Source of the DNA: Pantoea vagans
GTDB lineage: Bacteria; Pseudomonadota; Gammaproteobacteria; Enterobacterales; Enterobacteriaceae
Reading direction: 5' to 3'
Length of the DNA: 64,000 nt
Assembly (NCBI RefSeq): GCF_001506165.1
Contig: NZ_CP011427.1
Coordinates: 3,906,001-3,970,000 of the forward strand
Translations under genes and position numbers: made by a program
Shown: one piece after another, positions 50,401-58,834 of the stretch
Position numbering within the stretch: position 1 is the first letter of the stretch
How the letters are laid out: the number at the start of each line of letters is the position of its first letter
Notes under the pieces: generated by a model
The model's database searches: none
Told to the model about the DNA's origin: nothing
Seen by the model: the letters and a program-made list of their open reading frames with translations, nothing else

Positions 50401-50917
50401 TTTGATGGCGGGTTATTACTACAAGCTGATCAACGAGAACAACCGCCGCGCAACCATTGGCCTCAACAGCATGCTGTGGCATTACCAGAAAGACCTCAGC
50501 GACTACACCTTCGGCCAGGGCGGCTATTACAGCCCGCAGCAATATTTTTCGCTGTCGGTGCCGATTACCTATCGTCAACGCACCGAAAACTGGTCCTATG
50601 ATCTCGGTGGCTCGGTGTCCTGGTCGCAATCGCAAACCGATGGTCAGCAGCGCTATCCGGTCAATCCTGGCTTTACGCTGGCATCCAATCCCACCTCTGA
50701 CAGCAGCTCAGGTAACGGCTTCGGTTATACCCTGCAAGCGGTGGTGGAGCGCCGTCTGACGCCGCACTGGTCGGTAGGCCTGGCGATGGATATCCAGCAA
50801 GCCAAGGATTACACCCCAAGCCATGGGTTGATTTACATGCGCTATTCCATGGCAGGCTGGAACGGGGATATGGACATGCCGCCACAGCCATTGGAGCCGT
50901 ACGCGGATTTTAAATAA
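47450..50917 (+). CDS. bcsC: Cellulose export outer-membrane protein (operon 1)
   Basis: 1155-residue TPR-barrel protein (E. coli 1157): signal peptide (about 1-23), a long periplasmic TPR superhelix (about 25-790) and a C-terminal 16-strand-type BcsC beta barrel (about 800-1155) that carries the glucan through the outer membrane (QGGYYSPQQYFSLSVPITYRQ, GLAMDIQQAKDYTPSHGLIYMRYSM). Three consecutive ATGs exist at 47450, 47453 and 47456; the first is listed. It follows bcsB directly, without the usual bcsZ. Confidence 0.95.
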   Translation: MMMNKLPLGLLIASILAGPGVAADGPQVSPVAWLLMQIRTGESTNKYDLVQQSLYRLEKIDPDNPQVLAAQIRMALRQGDQAKAQTLLDELKKVAPDDIATRESETGLRLMSAEGRQQLQQARLLATAGRVEEAKAAWDALFHGVFPDVNTELEYWRLVARLPGQQITAYRQLQGLEQRYPGNIGVELQLARMAFDNNQPNEALKQLRSLANRDGGRDAASELWLQQIQNQPVSDRTVASLQQYLQVFTSGDAQQRGQEELARQQKLLADPAYRQRMRGLALVDAGGGAGAIASLSAALKANPNDAELMGAMGQAQARANNRAAAISWLQKAIQAGQASTQIGKWQSLLQTNRYWLAINNGDDALKKGDLSGAERQYRSAQAIDNRDSWALIGLGDVAQARKNEAQAEQFWQQALRLDRSNTTAVSRLAGLYQRQSPARAMAFINSLPAAQQRSLADTLRSLRSDSLRAEADALAQQGQWHQAVVKYRQAAQDNPNDIWLSYRLAGALRNSGAEAQGAQVMDAMVRQHAQEPAALYAWALWLSSGDQDDAALAALHRLPEARWDSNMHELADRLTQDKVFAQASELRANGKEHAALALLNQQPASQRRDITLADWALERGDAQSALNGYQRVLQQDAQNNDAALGRIEALIALKRTQEARQALHALPPSVAQQNINSGRRVALAWQNSGDSVRAQQLLNDLKNRVAKEPPSQSKALVYRDAARLETPELAQQDYRKAMAASGISHDVPMSNDDYTRLTRNDDQDDWLKRSIRSDAADLYRQQDTTFTLEQDYSRDKGNGGTSDFTAHTTMMQAETPFADGRSFVRVDHVLVSAGTFSTTDGSHSERFGSCNDDNSGGCSRDFTQRDEGTSIGVGWHNDRWSGDIGTTPLGFEVTNWVGGLSWKTDVKDIGVTFTASRRPISSSLLAYAGARDPSANGGKTWGGVVATGGSIGLSYDQGEANGVWADISAHQITGENVADNSRERLMAGYYYKLINENNRRATIGLNSMLWHYQKDLSDYTFGQGGYYSPQQYFSLSVPITYRQRTENWSYDLGGSVSWSQSQTDGQQRYPVNPGFTLASNPTSDSSSGNGFGYTLQAVVERRLTPHWSVGLAMDIQQAKDYTPSHGLIYMRYSMAGWNGDMDMPPQPLEPYADFK

Positions 50918-50940
50918 GGGTCTGCACGGGGAATGAAACC

Positions 50941-51001
50941 GGTCGGCATGAATGCCGACCCTACGCGGATGACGATTGTAGCGTCGCCATTTATGGCGAC
51001 C
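50941..51001. repeat. Paired-hairpin intergenic repeat, copy F
   Basis: Hairpin GGTCGGCAT/ATGCCGACC (50941-50960) ends in CCCTAC; a 13-base spacer follows, then GTAGCG opens hairpin GTCGCCAT/ATGGCGAC (50983-51000). Same inward topology as copy D. It lies exactly between the two convergent cellulose operons. Confidence 0.85.
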
Positions 51002-51027
51002 GGTACGTCATCCGCACGCTGTGATTG

Positions 51028-52032
51028 TTAACGCTTCTCTTGATACGCCAGCCACGTCAGCAACTGCAAACTGGCCGAGAAGTAGTTCTGATCCGGCGCT
51101 AAATGGTCGCTAAGATAACCGGTTTGGTTCAGGGTCAGATCGCGGATAGCCAGCAGCCCACCGTCCATATTGTATGGCGCAGGGGTATTGGCGAGCACAT
51201 CAAACCAGGCTGGTGTGGTCATGCGACCATAGCCCTGCCAGACACGCTGGAACGGCACCAGACGTAAGCTCTGCGGATCGTACCACCAGATATTCAGCGG
51301 GATACGAATCGCGTCATAGCTGAAGCGGTTGGAGTACCCCACCGCAGGCGCGACTGAACCATCGGCGTTCAGCGCCACCCAATCCAGCGGCAGGCCGGTT
51401 TTGCCGAAATGCATATCGCCCAGCAAATCCATCCCGTCATCGATCAAGCTGTTCCACACGCGCAGATGGCTACGATCGGCAAACTCTTTCCATGCCGCAA
51501 ACAGGAAATAAGAGGGATTCAGCACCACATAGCTGTTTTTGTTGAACCCTTGTGCGCCAGGCAACATCACCGTGCGCCCACCAAAGGTGATCACGTTCTG
51601 TTTGACAATAGCCCGCTGAATACGGTCAGAGGTGGACTGATAATCACCGCCCCACTTCTGCCCTGCACGTTGCAGCGCCCATGCAATCAACACATCGCCA
51701 TCGGACGCGTTGTTTTTATCCGCAATCGGATTGGCTGCACCTGGCGTGTAACGCCAGTAGAACAGATCATTCTGTGGATTGCGTAAATGGCTACGCGTCC
51801 ACTGCCACAGCTTATCAAAAGTGGCACGATCGTCGTTTGCCACCGCCAGTAACATGCCGTAGCCCTGACCTTCGGTGTGGCTGACATTGTTGTTAGCCGT
51901 ATCGCTGATACGGCCATCGCTGCTCATAAAACGGCTTTTAAAGGTACTCCAGCCGTCTGCGGCCGCCTGGGCGCTAAAAAACATCACCATGAAACACAGC
52001 ATCCATTGACGCCAGAACCGCATCACTTTCAT
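51028..52032 (-). CDS. bcsZ: Periplasmic endo-1,4-beta-glucanase, GH8
   Basis: 334-residue GH8 cellulase that trims nascent glucan in the periplasm. A signal peptide ends near residue 25 (FSAQAAA). Family residues: Glu54 in HTEGQGYGM (general acid), SDGD (110-113) and Asp240 in [14 protein letters not shown] (equivalent to the E. coli BcsZ base). It is shorter than E. coli BcsZ (368) and closer in outline to the GH8 enzymes of plant-associated bacteria such as Dickeya. The ATG at 52032 has AGGA in front; a GTG one codon earlier is possible. Last gene of operon 2, 9 bp after bcsD. Confidence 0.93.
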   Translation of the reverse strand: MKVMRFWRQWMLCFMVMFFSAQAAADGWSTFKSRFMSSDGRISDTANNNVSHTEGQGYGMLLAVANDDRATFDKLWQWTRSHLRNPQNDLFYWRYTPGAANPIADKNNASDGDVLIAWALQRAGQKWGGDYQSTSDRIQRAIVKQNVITFGGRTVMLPGAQGFNKNSYVVLNPSYFLFAAWKEFADRSHLRVWNSLIDDGMDLLGDMHFGKTGLPLDWVALNADGSVAPAVGYSNRFSYDAIRIPLNIWWYDPQSLRLVPFQRVWQGYGRMTTPAWFDVLANTPAPYNMDGGLLAIRDLTLNQTGYLSDHLAPDQNYFSASLQLLTWLAYQEKR

Positions 52033-52041
52033 CACAGCATC

Positions 52042-52488
52042 CTATTGATATCGATAATGCAACGTACCGCCGTCGTTCTTCTCGAACGTGACCGGCACCG
52101 CCGCACTGCCACCTTGCGCCTGTAACCACTGGGCATAAACGCCCGCCAGCACGGCGCTTAAAGCCAATTGCCAGCGCTCAGCATCCACATTGCTGTCGCC
52201 CTGCGGCAGCGCGTGGTGCTGAATGAGAATCGCATTTTCCTGCGGTTGCAGTTGGCTGAAACCCCAGTTGAAACGGGCCAGCTGCAGATTTATTTCGCGC
52301 TCCAGATCCTGCACGGTGCGCGCTTCTGCTAAAGGATAGCGTTTTGCCAGCGATGCGCCCACGTCGATGAGAAAACCTTCCGCTTCCTCACCCGCATTGT
52401 TCAACATGCTTTCAATCATCACGCTGACCAGGTCGAACCAACCTGGCTGATGTGGATGGCTGACGCGCGCGGTTACTTGCTCACTCAT
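52042..52488 (-). CDS. bcsD: BcsD, periplasmic cellulose-crystallisation subunit
   Basis: 148-residue acidic helical protein of the BcsD (AcsD/AxCeSD) family, which forms donut-shaped octamers that order glucan chains in Komagataeibacter. No signal peptide is visible (MSEQVTARVSHPHQPGWFDL). Family-like parts are GWFDLVSVMIESMLNNAGEEAEGFLIDVGASLAKRYPL and the C-terminal LALSAVLAGVYAQWLQAQGG. Its presence defines a type I cellulose operon, unlike the first cluster. It overlaps the bcsC stop by one base. Confidence 0.9.
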   Translation of the reverse strand: MSEQVTARVSHPHQPGWFDLVSVMIESMLNNAGEEAEGFLIDVGASLAKRYPLAEARTVQDLEREINLQLARFNWGFSQLQPQENAILIQHHALPQGDSNVDAERWQLALSAVLAGVYAQWLQAQGGSAAVPVTFEKNDGGTLHYRYQ

Positions 52489-55400
52489 TAGTTGTCTCCG
52501 AACATGTAACGGAAGTACAGATTCGCTGTGCTCTCGTTGTAATCGCCAAAGGTGTCGTAGCCTAACTGGCCGCCAATGGTGACATCTTTGTTGATCTTGT
52601 AATCGGCACCGGCATGCAGGTTGTAGCCGATACCGTTTTTGCTGTCGCCGCTGTAATAGGCACTCTTCACATAACCCTGATCGGCCAGGCTCTGCATTTG
52701 CGCCTGGTATGTCGGATCATTCGGGAAGTAGGCGCTCTTATCCTGGCTGTACGACTGATAACCCACCGAACCGCCGACGTTCACTTTCAGGTCGTCAAAC
52801 TTGCGGGTGAATTCGATAGGGAATGACACCGACGCATAGTTTTGCGGGCTGAAGTAACCGCCCTGGCCGTAGCTGAAGTAGCTGAGGTTTTTCGAGAAGT
52901 CCATCCACGACAAACTCATCCCGGCTTTCAGTTCGCGGTCATCGGAGTGGAACGGACGCACATAGGCACCGGCGGTCGCCTGCACGCTATTGTTGCTTGC
53001 CACGTTTTCACCGATGTAGCTGTACGCACCACCGCCCACATAGAAACCGGCATCGCCGTTATCGTAGCTCAGTAAAGCGTTACCGCCGTTTTTGGTGACG
53101 CGGCCCCAGCGCTTACCGCTGGTTTTGTCTTCGACGCCAACGTAAGAGAGCAGGCTGTCAGTCATCGCGCGACGTTCACCGGTGAGGATCAACGTCAGGA
53201 AGTCAGTCAACTTCGGCGACCACTGCACACCACCGACCAGCGTGCTCAGATCCTGCCCGAGCGGGGTACTGCCGAGGTCAATCTTGTAGCTGTCGCCTTT
53301 CAATGCCAGGTTCAACTCAACGCCGGTGGCCTTCTGCGAATCGGTGGACGAGGAAGGCACATCGTCAATTTTGGCATCGCCCGAGGCCACCACATTCCCC
53401 TGCACCAGGGCGTTGGTGCCGAAGCGACGCCATGCGTCACCGGCCGCACTGCCTGCCGTCAGAGAAACCGGGGTCATAGTGAAGTCAAAGCGTGACTCGC
53501 CAAACGGCACGGTGGAGAAAGTCAGCGGCGCTTTGGCTTCGGTCAGTTTACTCAGACCCGATTCGCCATCACGACCGCGCACCTGCATTTGCCCCTGCAC
53601 CCAAGTACCGGTTTTTTCTTGCAAATCGTCCATCATGTTGTCGATTTGACGCAGCGTCTGGCTCTGCTGCACCGCTGGCGTATTACTTGCCAGCGTCACG
53701 CCTGCGGCACTGCTGGTGGAGGCATCCGGTGCTGACTGCCAGGGCATAACTGCGCCATAGGCAGAAGGAGAACCTGAAACCGGCGATGTGCTGCGGTTGA
53801 TGAACGGGTTGTCGGCCAAGGCCAGACCACCAACGCTCGGGACGCTGCCCGTCTGTGCACCTTGCAGGCCAATCAACTGACCGCGTGCGGTGCGCAAGTA
53901 ACTCATCGCCTGGCTGTGCTCGCCGTTGGCTTCTGCCACACGCGCCAGCAGCAGCAGACGGTCTGGCGTCTGCTCATTGCGCAGGCCACGCGTTAAGGTA
54001 TTCGCCTTATTCACATCATTATTAGCCAGCGCCACATTGATGGCTCCGGTACGCGCGTCTTGCGTTGGCGTATCCTGGGTCATCAGGTAGTCATACACCA
54101 CGCCCGCTTCTTTGTTCATCTTGCCGGACTGATAGAGACGCGCCATCGCGAACATCAGATCGCGGTTTTGTGGATCGTGCTGCAGTGCGCCCACCAGCTT
54201 GTCATAAGCGGCGGCGTACTGTTTCTGCTCGCGCAGGCGATCCACTTCATTGATCACGTAACCGTTACGAATACTCGCCAGCTGCGTGGGTGTACTGCGC
54301 GACTGCAACTCTGGGCTGCTGAGGAAGCTCTGCGCTTCGGTATTCAGGCCAGCCTGGTTCAGCACCGCCACCTGAGCGGCATAGTCACCGGCGTTACCCT
54401 GAATGCCACGCTGCATATTGCTGCGCACCACCGACACGGCGGTAGTGAGATCGCCCGCTTTCGCCAGCTTCTGCGCCAGATTGCCCGCATCTACCGGGTT
54501 GGCTGGCGGGGTAGAGGCCAGCGCACGCAAGGTGTTAGCCGCTGCCGCATTTGAACCCTGCGCCAGATACTGATCGGCGGTTGCCATTTGCAGGTTGAAA
54601 TTCACACGCTGCGCCAGTTCGCGCATGTCGCTGCTCTTGCTGCCGTTCGGAATGCGCGACAACAGTAAACTGGCCTGCTGCCAGGCACCGCTTTCGCTGG
54701 CGTTCAAGGCGCCGGCATACAGCTCATTGGTGCTGGCCCCGCTGCGCATGGCAGGCTGCATAATATTGGCGGCCATCATGTTATCGCCCTGGGCGCGATA
54801 AATACGCGCCAGATCAAGACGCAACCAGCCGTCGTTCGGGTAGCGCTGGATACCGCTGTTGAGTGTGGCAATCGCTGCACTGTTGTTACCGGCAGCCAGT
54901 TCACGTTTGGCCTGCGCACGGATCGGATCGGTGCTGCTGCCGCGCGGTGCCACGCTCTGACGCACACTGTCTGGCAGTGATGCCAGCAAGGTATTCGCCT
55001 CTGCGCTGCGGTTTTGCTGACGCAATACGTAGAAAAGACCTTCTTTGGCATTACGGTTATTGGCATCCGTTTGCAAGATAGCGCGATAGGTTTGCTCTGC
55101 CTGATCGAGTTGATTGCTGCGACGCTGGACGTCCGCGCGGAACAGCTTCGCCGCAATGCCTTTCTCACCGTCGGCCTGCGCCAGCGGTTCACTCAGCGCC
55201 AGCGCCTGGGCGCTGTCACCGTTCTTCAGCGCCTGCTGGGCAGTCGCCAGCTGGGCATAAAAGCGCGCATCCGCCGCCTGTTTCTGGCGTGTATCACTCT
55301 GGTCGCCGCCCAGCTGCGCGGCGCGTGTCAGGTAGTCCGCCGCTTCGGCGTAACGCCCAGCACGCTGAGCCACATAGCCCATACCGGCCAGCGCATCAGC

Positions 55401-56294
55401 ATCCTGCGGGTTGGCCTGCAGCACCTTTTCAAAGTTGTTCTGTGCATTACTGACATCACCGCTGTTCAGCGCGGTAAAGCCAGCGCCTTTCTCAGCTCCA
55501 CCGACGTTTTTACGGTAGTAATCCATCACCGCATTGTCCTGCGGGTGGCGCTGCTGCCAGGTTTGATACAGCGAAGCATCGGACGCCTGTGGCCCCAACC
55601 ACAGCAACGCCTGACGCAATGAGCGGTCAGCATCTTTATTGCCATCGGCGAGGGACGCGAGCAAATCGATCCCCTGACGACGGGTGGATTCCTGATAGGT
55701 CATCGCCTTACCCAGCGCCAGTTTCGCGCCGGTATCCTGCGGATGGTCGGCAGAGAACTGACGCAGCGCTTCTACCGCCTGGGGCAGCAGCGCGCGGTCA
55801 CCCGCCATCGTCAGGTAATACTCTGCCGCCACGCTCGGGGGTGGCTCATTACCGTTAAAGGTATTACGCCAGGTTTGCAGTGACGCCGCGATGTTGCCGC
55901 TGCGCGCCTGCTGACGCGCCAGCGACAGCTGCGCCTGTGGAATGGTTTGCAGCTGACGCGCGTTATCCAGTTCGGTGAGATGCGGATCGTTGGGTGATGC
56001 CGCGCTCAGGCGTGCACGCCACTGCGCCGCTTCCGCCGTGCTACCGCTCTGCTGCGAATAGAGCGCCAGCAGATAAAGCGCCTGAGTGTTGTTTGGCTCC
56101 ACCATCAGCACTTTCTGCAGCGAAGATTTGGCTAAATCGTCATGCGCTTTCTGATGCCAGTAAGCCGCCTGATCGAACAGCGCTTGTAACGCAGGATTGG
56201 TACTCTCTGCCGCGAACAGCGGCTGAGAGAGCGTCAATGCCCCACCCAGAATCAGGGCATGACGAATACCGGCACTTAACAGATTTTTTTTCAT
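52488..56294 (-). CDS. bcsC: Cellulose export outer-membrane protein (operon 2)
   Basis: 1268 residues, about 110 longer than the operon 1 copy. Signal peptide (about 1-29), TPR superhelix (about 30-800, for example NFEKVLQANPQDADALAGMGYVAQRAGRYAEAADYLTRAAQLG), then a Ser/Ala/Pro-rich linker (about 815-885) and a C-terminal BcsC barrel (about 905-1268; LGSTPLGQDLSTLVGGVQWSP, QGGYFSPQNYASVSFPIEF, ATANLYFRYMFGDN-like end). The linker explains part of the extra length. It starts 11 bp after bcsB. Confidence 0.95.
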   Translation of the reverse strand: MKKNLLSAGIRHALILGGALTLSQPLFAAESTNPALQALFDQAAYWHQKAHDDLAKSSLQKVLMVEPNNTQALYLLALYSQQSGSTAEAAQWRARLSAASPNDPHLTELDNARQLQTIPQAQLSLARQQARSGNIAASLQTWRNTFNGNEPPPSVAAEYYLTMAGDRALLPQAVEALRQFSADHPQDTGAKLALGKAMTYQESTRRQGIDLLASLADGNKDADRSLRQALLWLGPQASDASLYQTWQQRHPQDNAVMDYYRKNVGGAEKGAGFTALNSGDVSNAQNNFEKVLQANPQDADALAGMGYVAQRAGRYAEAADYLTRAAQLGGDQSDTRQKQAADARFYAQLATAQQALKNGDSAQALALSEPLAQADGEKGIAAKLFRADVQRRSNQLDQAEQTYRAILQTDANNRNAKEGLFYVLRQQNRSAEANTLLASLPDSVRQSVAPRGSSTDPIRAQAKRELAAGNNSAAIATLNSGIQRYPNDGWLRLDLARIYRAQGDNMMAANIMQPAMRSGASTNELYAGALNASESGAWQQASLLLSRIPNGSKSSDMRELAQRVNFNLQMATADQYLAQGSNAAAANTLRALASTPPANPVDAGNLAQKLAKAGDLTTAVSVVRSNMQRGIQGNAGDYAAQVAVLNQAGLNTEAQSFLSSPELQSRSTPTQLASIRNGYVINEVDRLREQKQYAAAYDKLVGALQHDPQNRDLMFAMARLYQSGKMNKEAGVVYDYLMTQDTPTQDARTGAINVALANNDVNKANTLTRGLRNEQTPDRLLLLARVAEANGEHSQAMSYLRTARGQLIGLQGAQTGSVPSVGGLALADNPFINRSTSPVSGSPSAYGAVMPWQSAPDASTSSAAGVTLASNTPAVQQSQTLRQIDNMMDDLQEKTGTWVQGQMQVRGRDGESGLSKLTEAKAPLTFSTVPFGESRFDFTMTPVSLTAGSAAGDAWRRFGTNALVQGNVVASGDAKIDDVPSSSTDSQKATGVELNLALKGDSYKIDLGSTPLGQDLSTLVGGVQWSPKLTDFLTLILTGERRAMTDSLLSYVGVEDKTSGKRWGRVTKNGGNALLSYDNGDAGFYVGGGAYSYIGENVASNNSVQATAGAYVRPFHSDDRELKAGMSLSWMDFSKNLSYFSYGQGGYFSPQNYASVSFPIEFTRKFDDLKVNVGGSVGYQSYSQDKSAYFPNDPTYQAQMQSLADQGYVKSAYYSGDSKNGIGYNLHAGADYKINKDVTIGGQLGYDTFGDYNESTANLYFRYMFGDN

Positions 56295-56305
56295 TGTTTT
56301 TATCC

Positions 56306-58834
56306 TTACTTCTTGCCGGACTTGCTATCAGCTTTCGGGTTGAGACGTCGCCACGCATGACGTTTCAGCATCGCCCAGGCGCCACCGCCTACCAACGCTG
56401 AGAGCAGCAGTGCCGCCAGCGCCATCAGCACGGAGTGCTGGTTGGCATACCACACCACCATCATGTACCACGGCATTTCACCGCTCGGGAATTGCGGTCC
56501 GACACGGAAGCTGCGAATGCCGTTCTCATCGGTGATGATGGCGGTATCGCCACGAATACCGGCGTTGATGCGTGAAGAGTTCAGGTCCTCATGCAGGCGC
56601 AGCAACTGTTGGTCACTGGTCGCCACGGTCATCACCACCAGACGATCCGCATTCCATGGCGAGCGATAGCTGACAAAGCCACGCCACGCTTCGTTCGAGG
56701 AGAAGTAACGATCGGCATCCAGCTGCTGGCGATACCAGTCACCGGTCAGCCAGCCGCGCAGTTTGTCCCAGGTGGTCGGGTCTTTCACGCCCAGCGTATT
56801 GCCACTGGTTTCATACGGCGTATTCGCCAGCATCTGCTGGTTAAACTCGCTGTTCTGCGTGGTGCTCACCGCCAGCAGATCGCTCTGCTGCAGACGCGTC
56901 AGATTGGTGCCGCCATTCGGCAGGCCAAACAGCACCTGGTTCTGCACCAGCGGCACGCCTGTGGCGTTACCGGCGCGTGAGGACATATCCAGCAGCGTGG
57001 AGATCTCGGCATCGGTAGGCTTTTCAGGCAGCAGCAAGGTGGTCTGCGAGAAGTCCGCCAGACGTGAGAACGGGAACGACGCGCCCACGAAGTACGACAG
57101 GTTAGGCAGCATGGTGAAGTGACGCGTGTGGCTCAGATCGATCCACGAATCATCTTCAATGCGGCTCTTGATGTTGTTGTTGAGCAACACACCGCAAGGT
57201 GCATCCGCTTTCGGTTTGATGTTGAAGTACAGCGCCAGCTGGTTGTCACCGTAAATCAGATACGGCTCCAGCTTCAGGGTGTAATGCTCCTGACGCGCGT
57301 CGCCACCCAGACGATGCCAGGCGCTCTCCAGCAGACCGACTTTATTTACCGTCAGGTTGCGCAGGAACGTGCCGTTAATCATCACGTTAAGGAACGATTT
57401 GTTCTCATCAATCCAGCTTTCTGATGGGAAACGGTAGTGCAGTTCCACCGGAATGGTGTCGCCATCCCACATGAACAGGTCCGGTGCCGCGCGGAAGTTG
57501 ACGCTCAACGCATCGTGCCAGATACCGGTGGTGGTCAGGCTTTGATCTTTACGCAGCAGCTCGCTCAGGCGCACTGGACGGCTGGTATTGATCCAGCGTG
57601 GCGCGTCATACGGCTTACGCACACCAATCTGCTGTGGCTGAACGTTCAGGCTGCTGGCATCCGTGGTCAGCGGCTGGGTGGTTAAACGGTTTGCCGCCTG
57701 CCGTAACTGCGCGTCGTCCGCTCCTACCACTAACAGCAGTTTGTAGACCGGGTTGTTCGGGTTATCGATCACTTGCAACAGTGGGCCATTGGTGGCCGGC
57801 AAGGTCACCGAACCAATCTTGTCACCCGGATGACCGACCAAAATGCCGTTGTGTTCTGGCAAATCACCACGCACAACCGGGAAACGGATACCGCGATAAT
57901 CAGACTGAATCCCCATCCAGGAAGCCACTAAAGCCGCAGCGCTCACGCTGTCAGGTGCCACATTGGCGGCAAAGCCAAAGGTCACGCTGGCGGGCGTCAT
58001 GCGTTGCGCATCAATGAACGGACGCGGGAAGTTGCGCAGACTGGTGCCAATATTCAACTGCTGCCCTTCAAGGCTCAGCGTGGTTTTCGGCAGAATTGAG
58101 ACCTGATACTGCTGCGCACTCTCTTTTTCGCACAGCAGCTTATCCGCATCGTTGATTTTGAAGCTGAGGTTGTTGCTCGATACCACCATCGCCGCAGGGA
58201 TATCCAGCTGATAGTCGCTGACATCGCTGTCGCTGGAGCCCAGCGGCAAGGTGCCCAACGGCTGGCCGTTGAGCATCAACTGCAGTGAGGTATTGCGCGC
58301 CGCCAGCGCTGCAGAAACACGCAGCGACAGGTTGAGATGCGCATTGGTGATTACTTCATCACTTGGCAGGGTGAACACAATACCGGATTGCAGCTGACCA
58401 CCGGTCAAGGTAATGCCCTGCGGCTGGCCCATCTGAGCCACCGTAATCGTGCTGCTTACCGGCTGGTTCAACATCGCGGTAGTTGGCGCGGCGGCTACCG
58501 GCGCAACAGGGGCAACGCTCGGCAACACCATTTCCGGTGCAGGAGCCATATTGTTGTTCGTTGGCGCACTATCAACCGGTGCAGGCGCCGCGCCCGTCGT
58601 ATCGGCTGGCGCAGCGTTCTCAGTGGCGGGCGCGTTGTCTACCGGTGCGTAAGGCGTGGCACCGGCGGCTTGTTGTAACTGCGTATCCGCTTCACTCTGA
58701 ATCCCTTGCGGTGGCGGCACGTCAGACAGCGCCGAGCTGTCTTGGGTGACCGCAGGCGTTTCCGCCCAGGCAGGGGCGAGCATCAGCGCCGTTGCCAGCG
58801 AGCTCGCCAGCAACGTTTGAGTCAAGTTCTTCAT
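56306..58834 (-). CDS. bcsB: Cellulose synthase periplasmic subunit (operon 2)
   Basis: 842-residue BcsB: signal peptide (about 1-24), then an Ala/Pro/Asp/Thr-rich low-complexity stretch (about 58-120, repeats of the APVDNAPA/APAPVDSAP kind) absent from the operon 1 copy, then the standard carbohydrate-binding and flavodoxin-like domains (FKINDADKLLCEKES, IDAQRMTPASVTFGFA) and a C-terminal anchor (about 800-825). Its ATG overlaps the bcsA stop by 4 bases. Confidence 0.95.
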   Translation of the reverse strand: MKNLTQTLLASSLATALMLAPAWAETPAVTQDSSALSDVPPPQGIQSEADTQLQQAAGATPYAPVDNAPATENAAPADTTGAAPAPVDSAPTNNNMAPAPEMVLPSVAPVAPVAAAPTTAMLNQPVSSTITVAQMGQPQGITLTGGQLQSGIVFTLPSDEVITNAHLNLSLRVSAALAARNTSLQLMLNGQPLGTLPLGSSDSDVSDYQLDIPAAMVVSSNNLSFKINDADKLLCEKESAQQYQVSILPKTTLSLEGQQLNIGTSLRNFPRPFIDAQRMTPASVTFGFAANVAPDSVSAAALVASWMGIQSDYRGIRFPVVRGDLPEHNGILVGHPGDKIGSVTLPATNGPLLQVIDNPNNPVYKLLLVVGADDAQLRQAANRLTTQPLTTDASSLNVQPQQIGVRKPYDAPRWINTSRPVRLSELLRKDQSLTTTGIWHDALSVNFRAAPDLFMWDGDTIPVELHYRFPSESWIDENKSFLNVMINGTFLRNLTVNKVGLLESAWHRLGGDARQEHYTLKLEPYLIYGDNQLALYFNIKPKADAPCGVLLNNNIKSRIEDDSWIDLSHTRHFTMLPNLSYFVGASFPFSRLADFSQTTLLLPEKPTDAEISTLLDMSSRAGNATGVPLVQNQVLFGLPNGGTNLTRLQQSDLLAVSTTQNSEFNQQMLANTPYETSGNTLGVKDPTTWDKLRGWLTGDWYRQQLDADRYFSSNEAWRGFVSYRSPWNADRLVVMTVATSDQQLLRLHEDLNSSRINAGIRGDTAIITDENGIRSFRVGPQFPSGEMPWYMMVVWYANQHSVLMALAALLLSALVGGGAWAMLKRHAWRRLNPKADSKSGKK

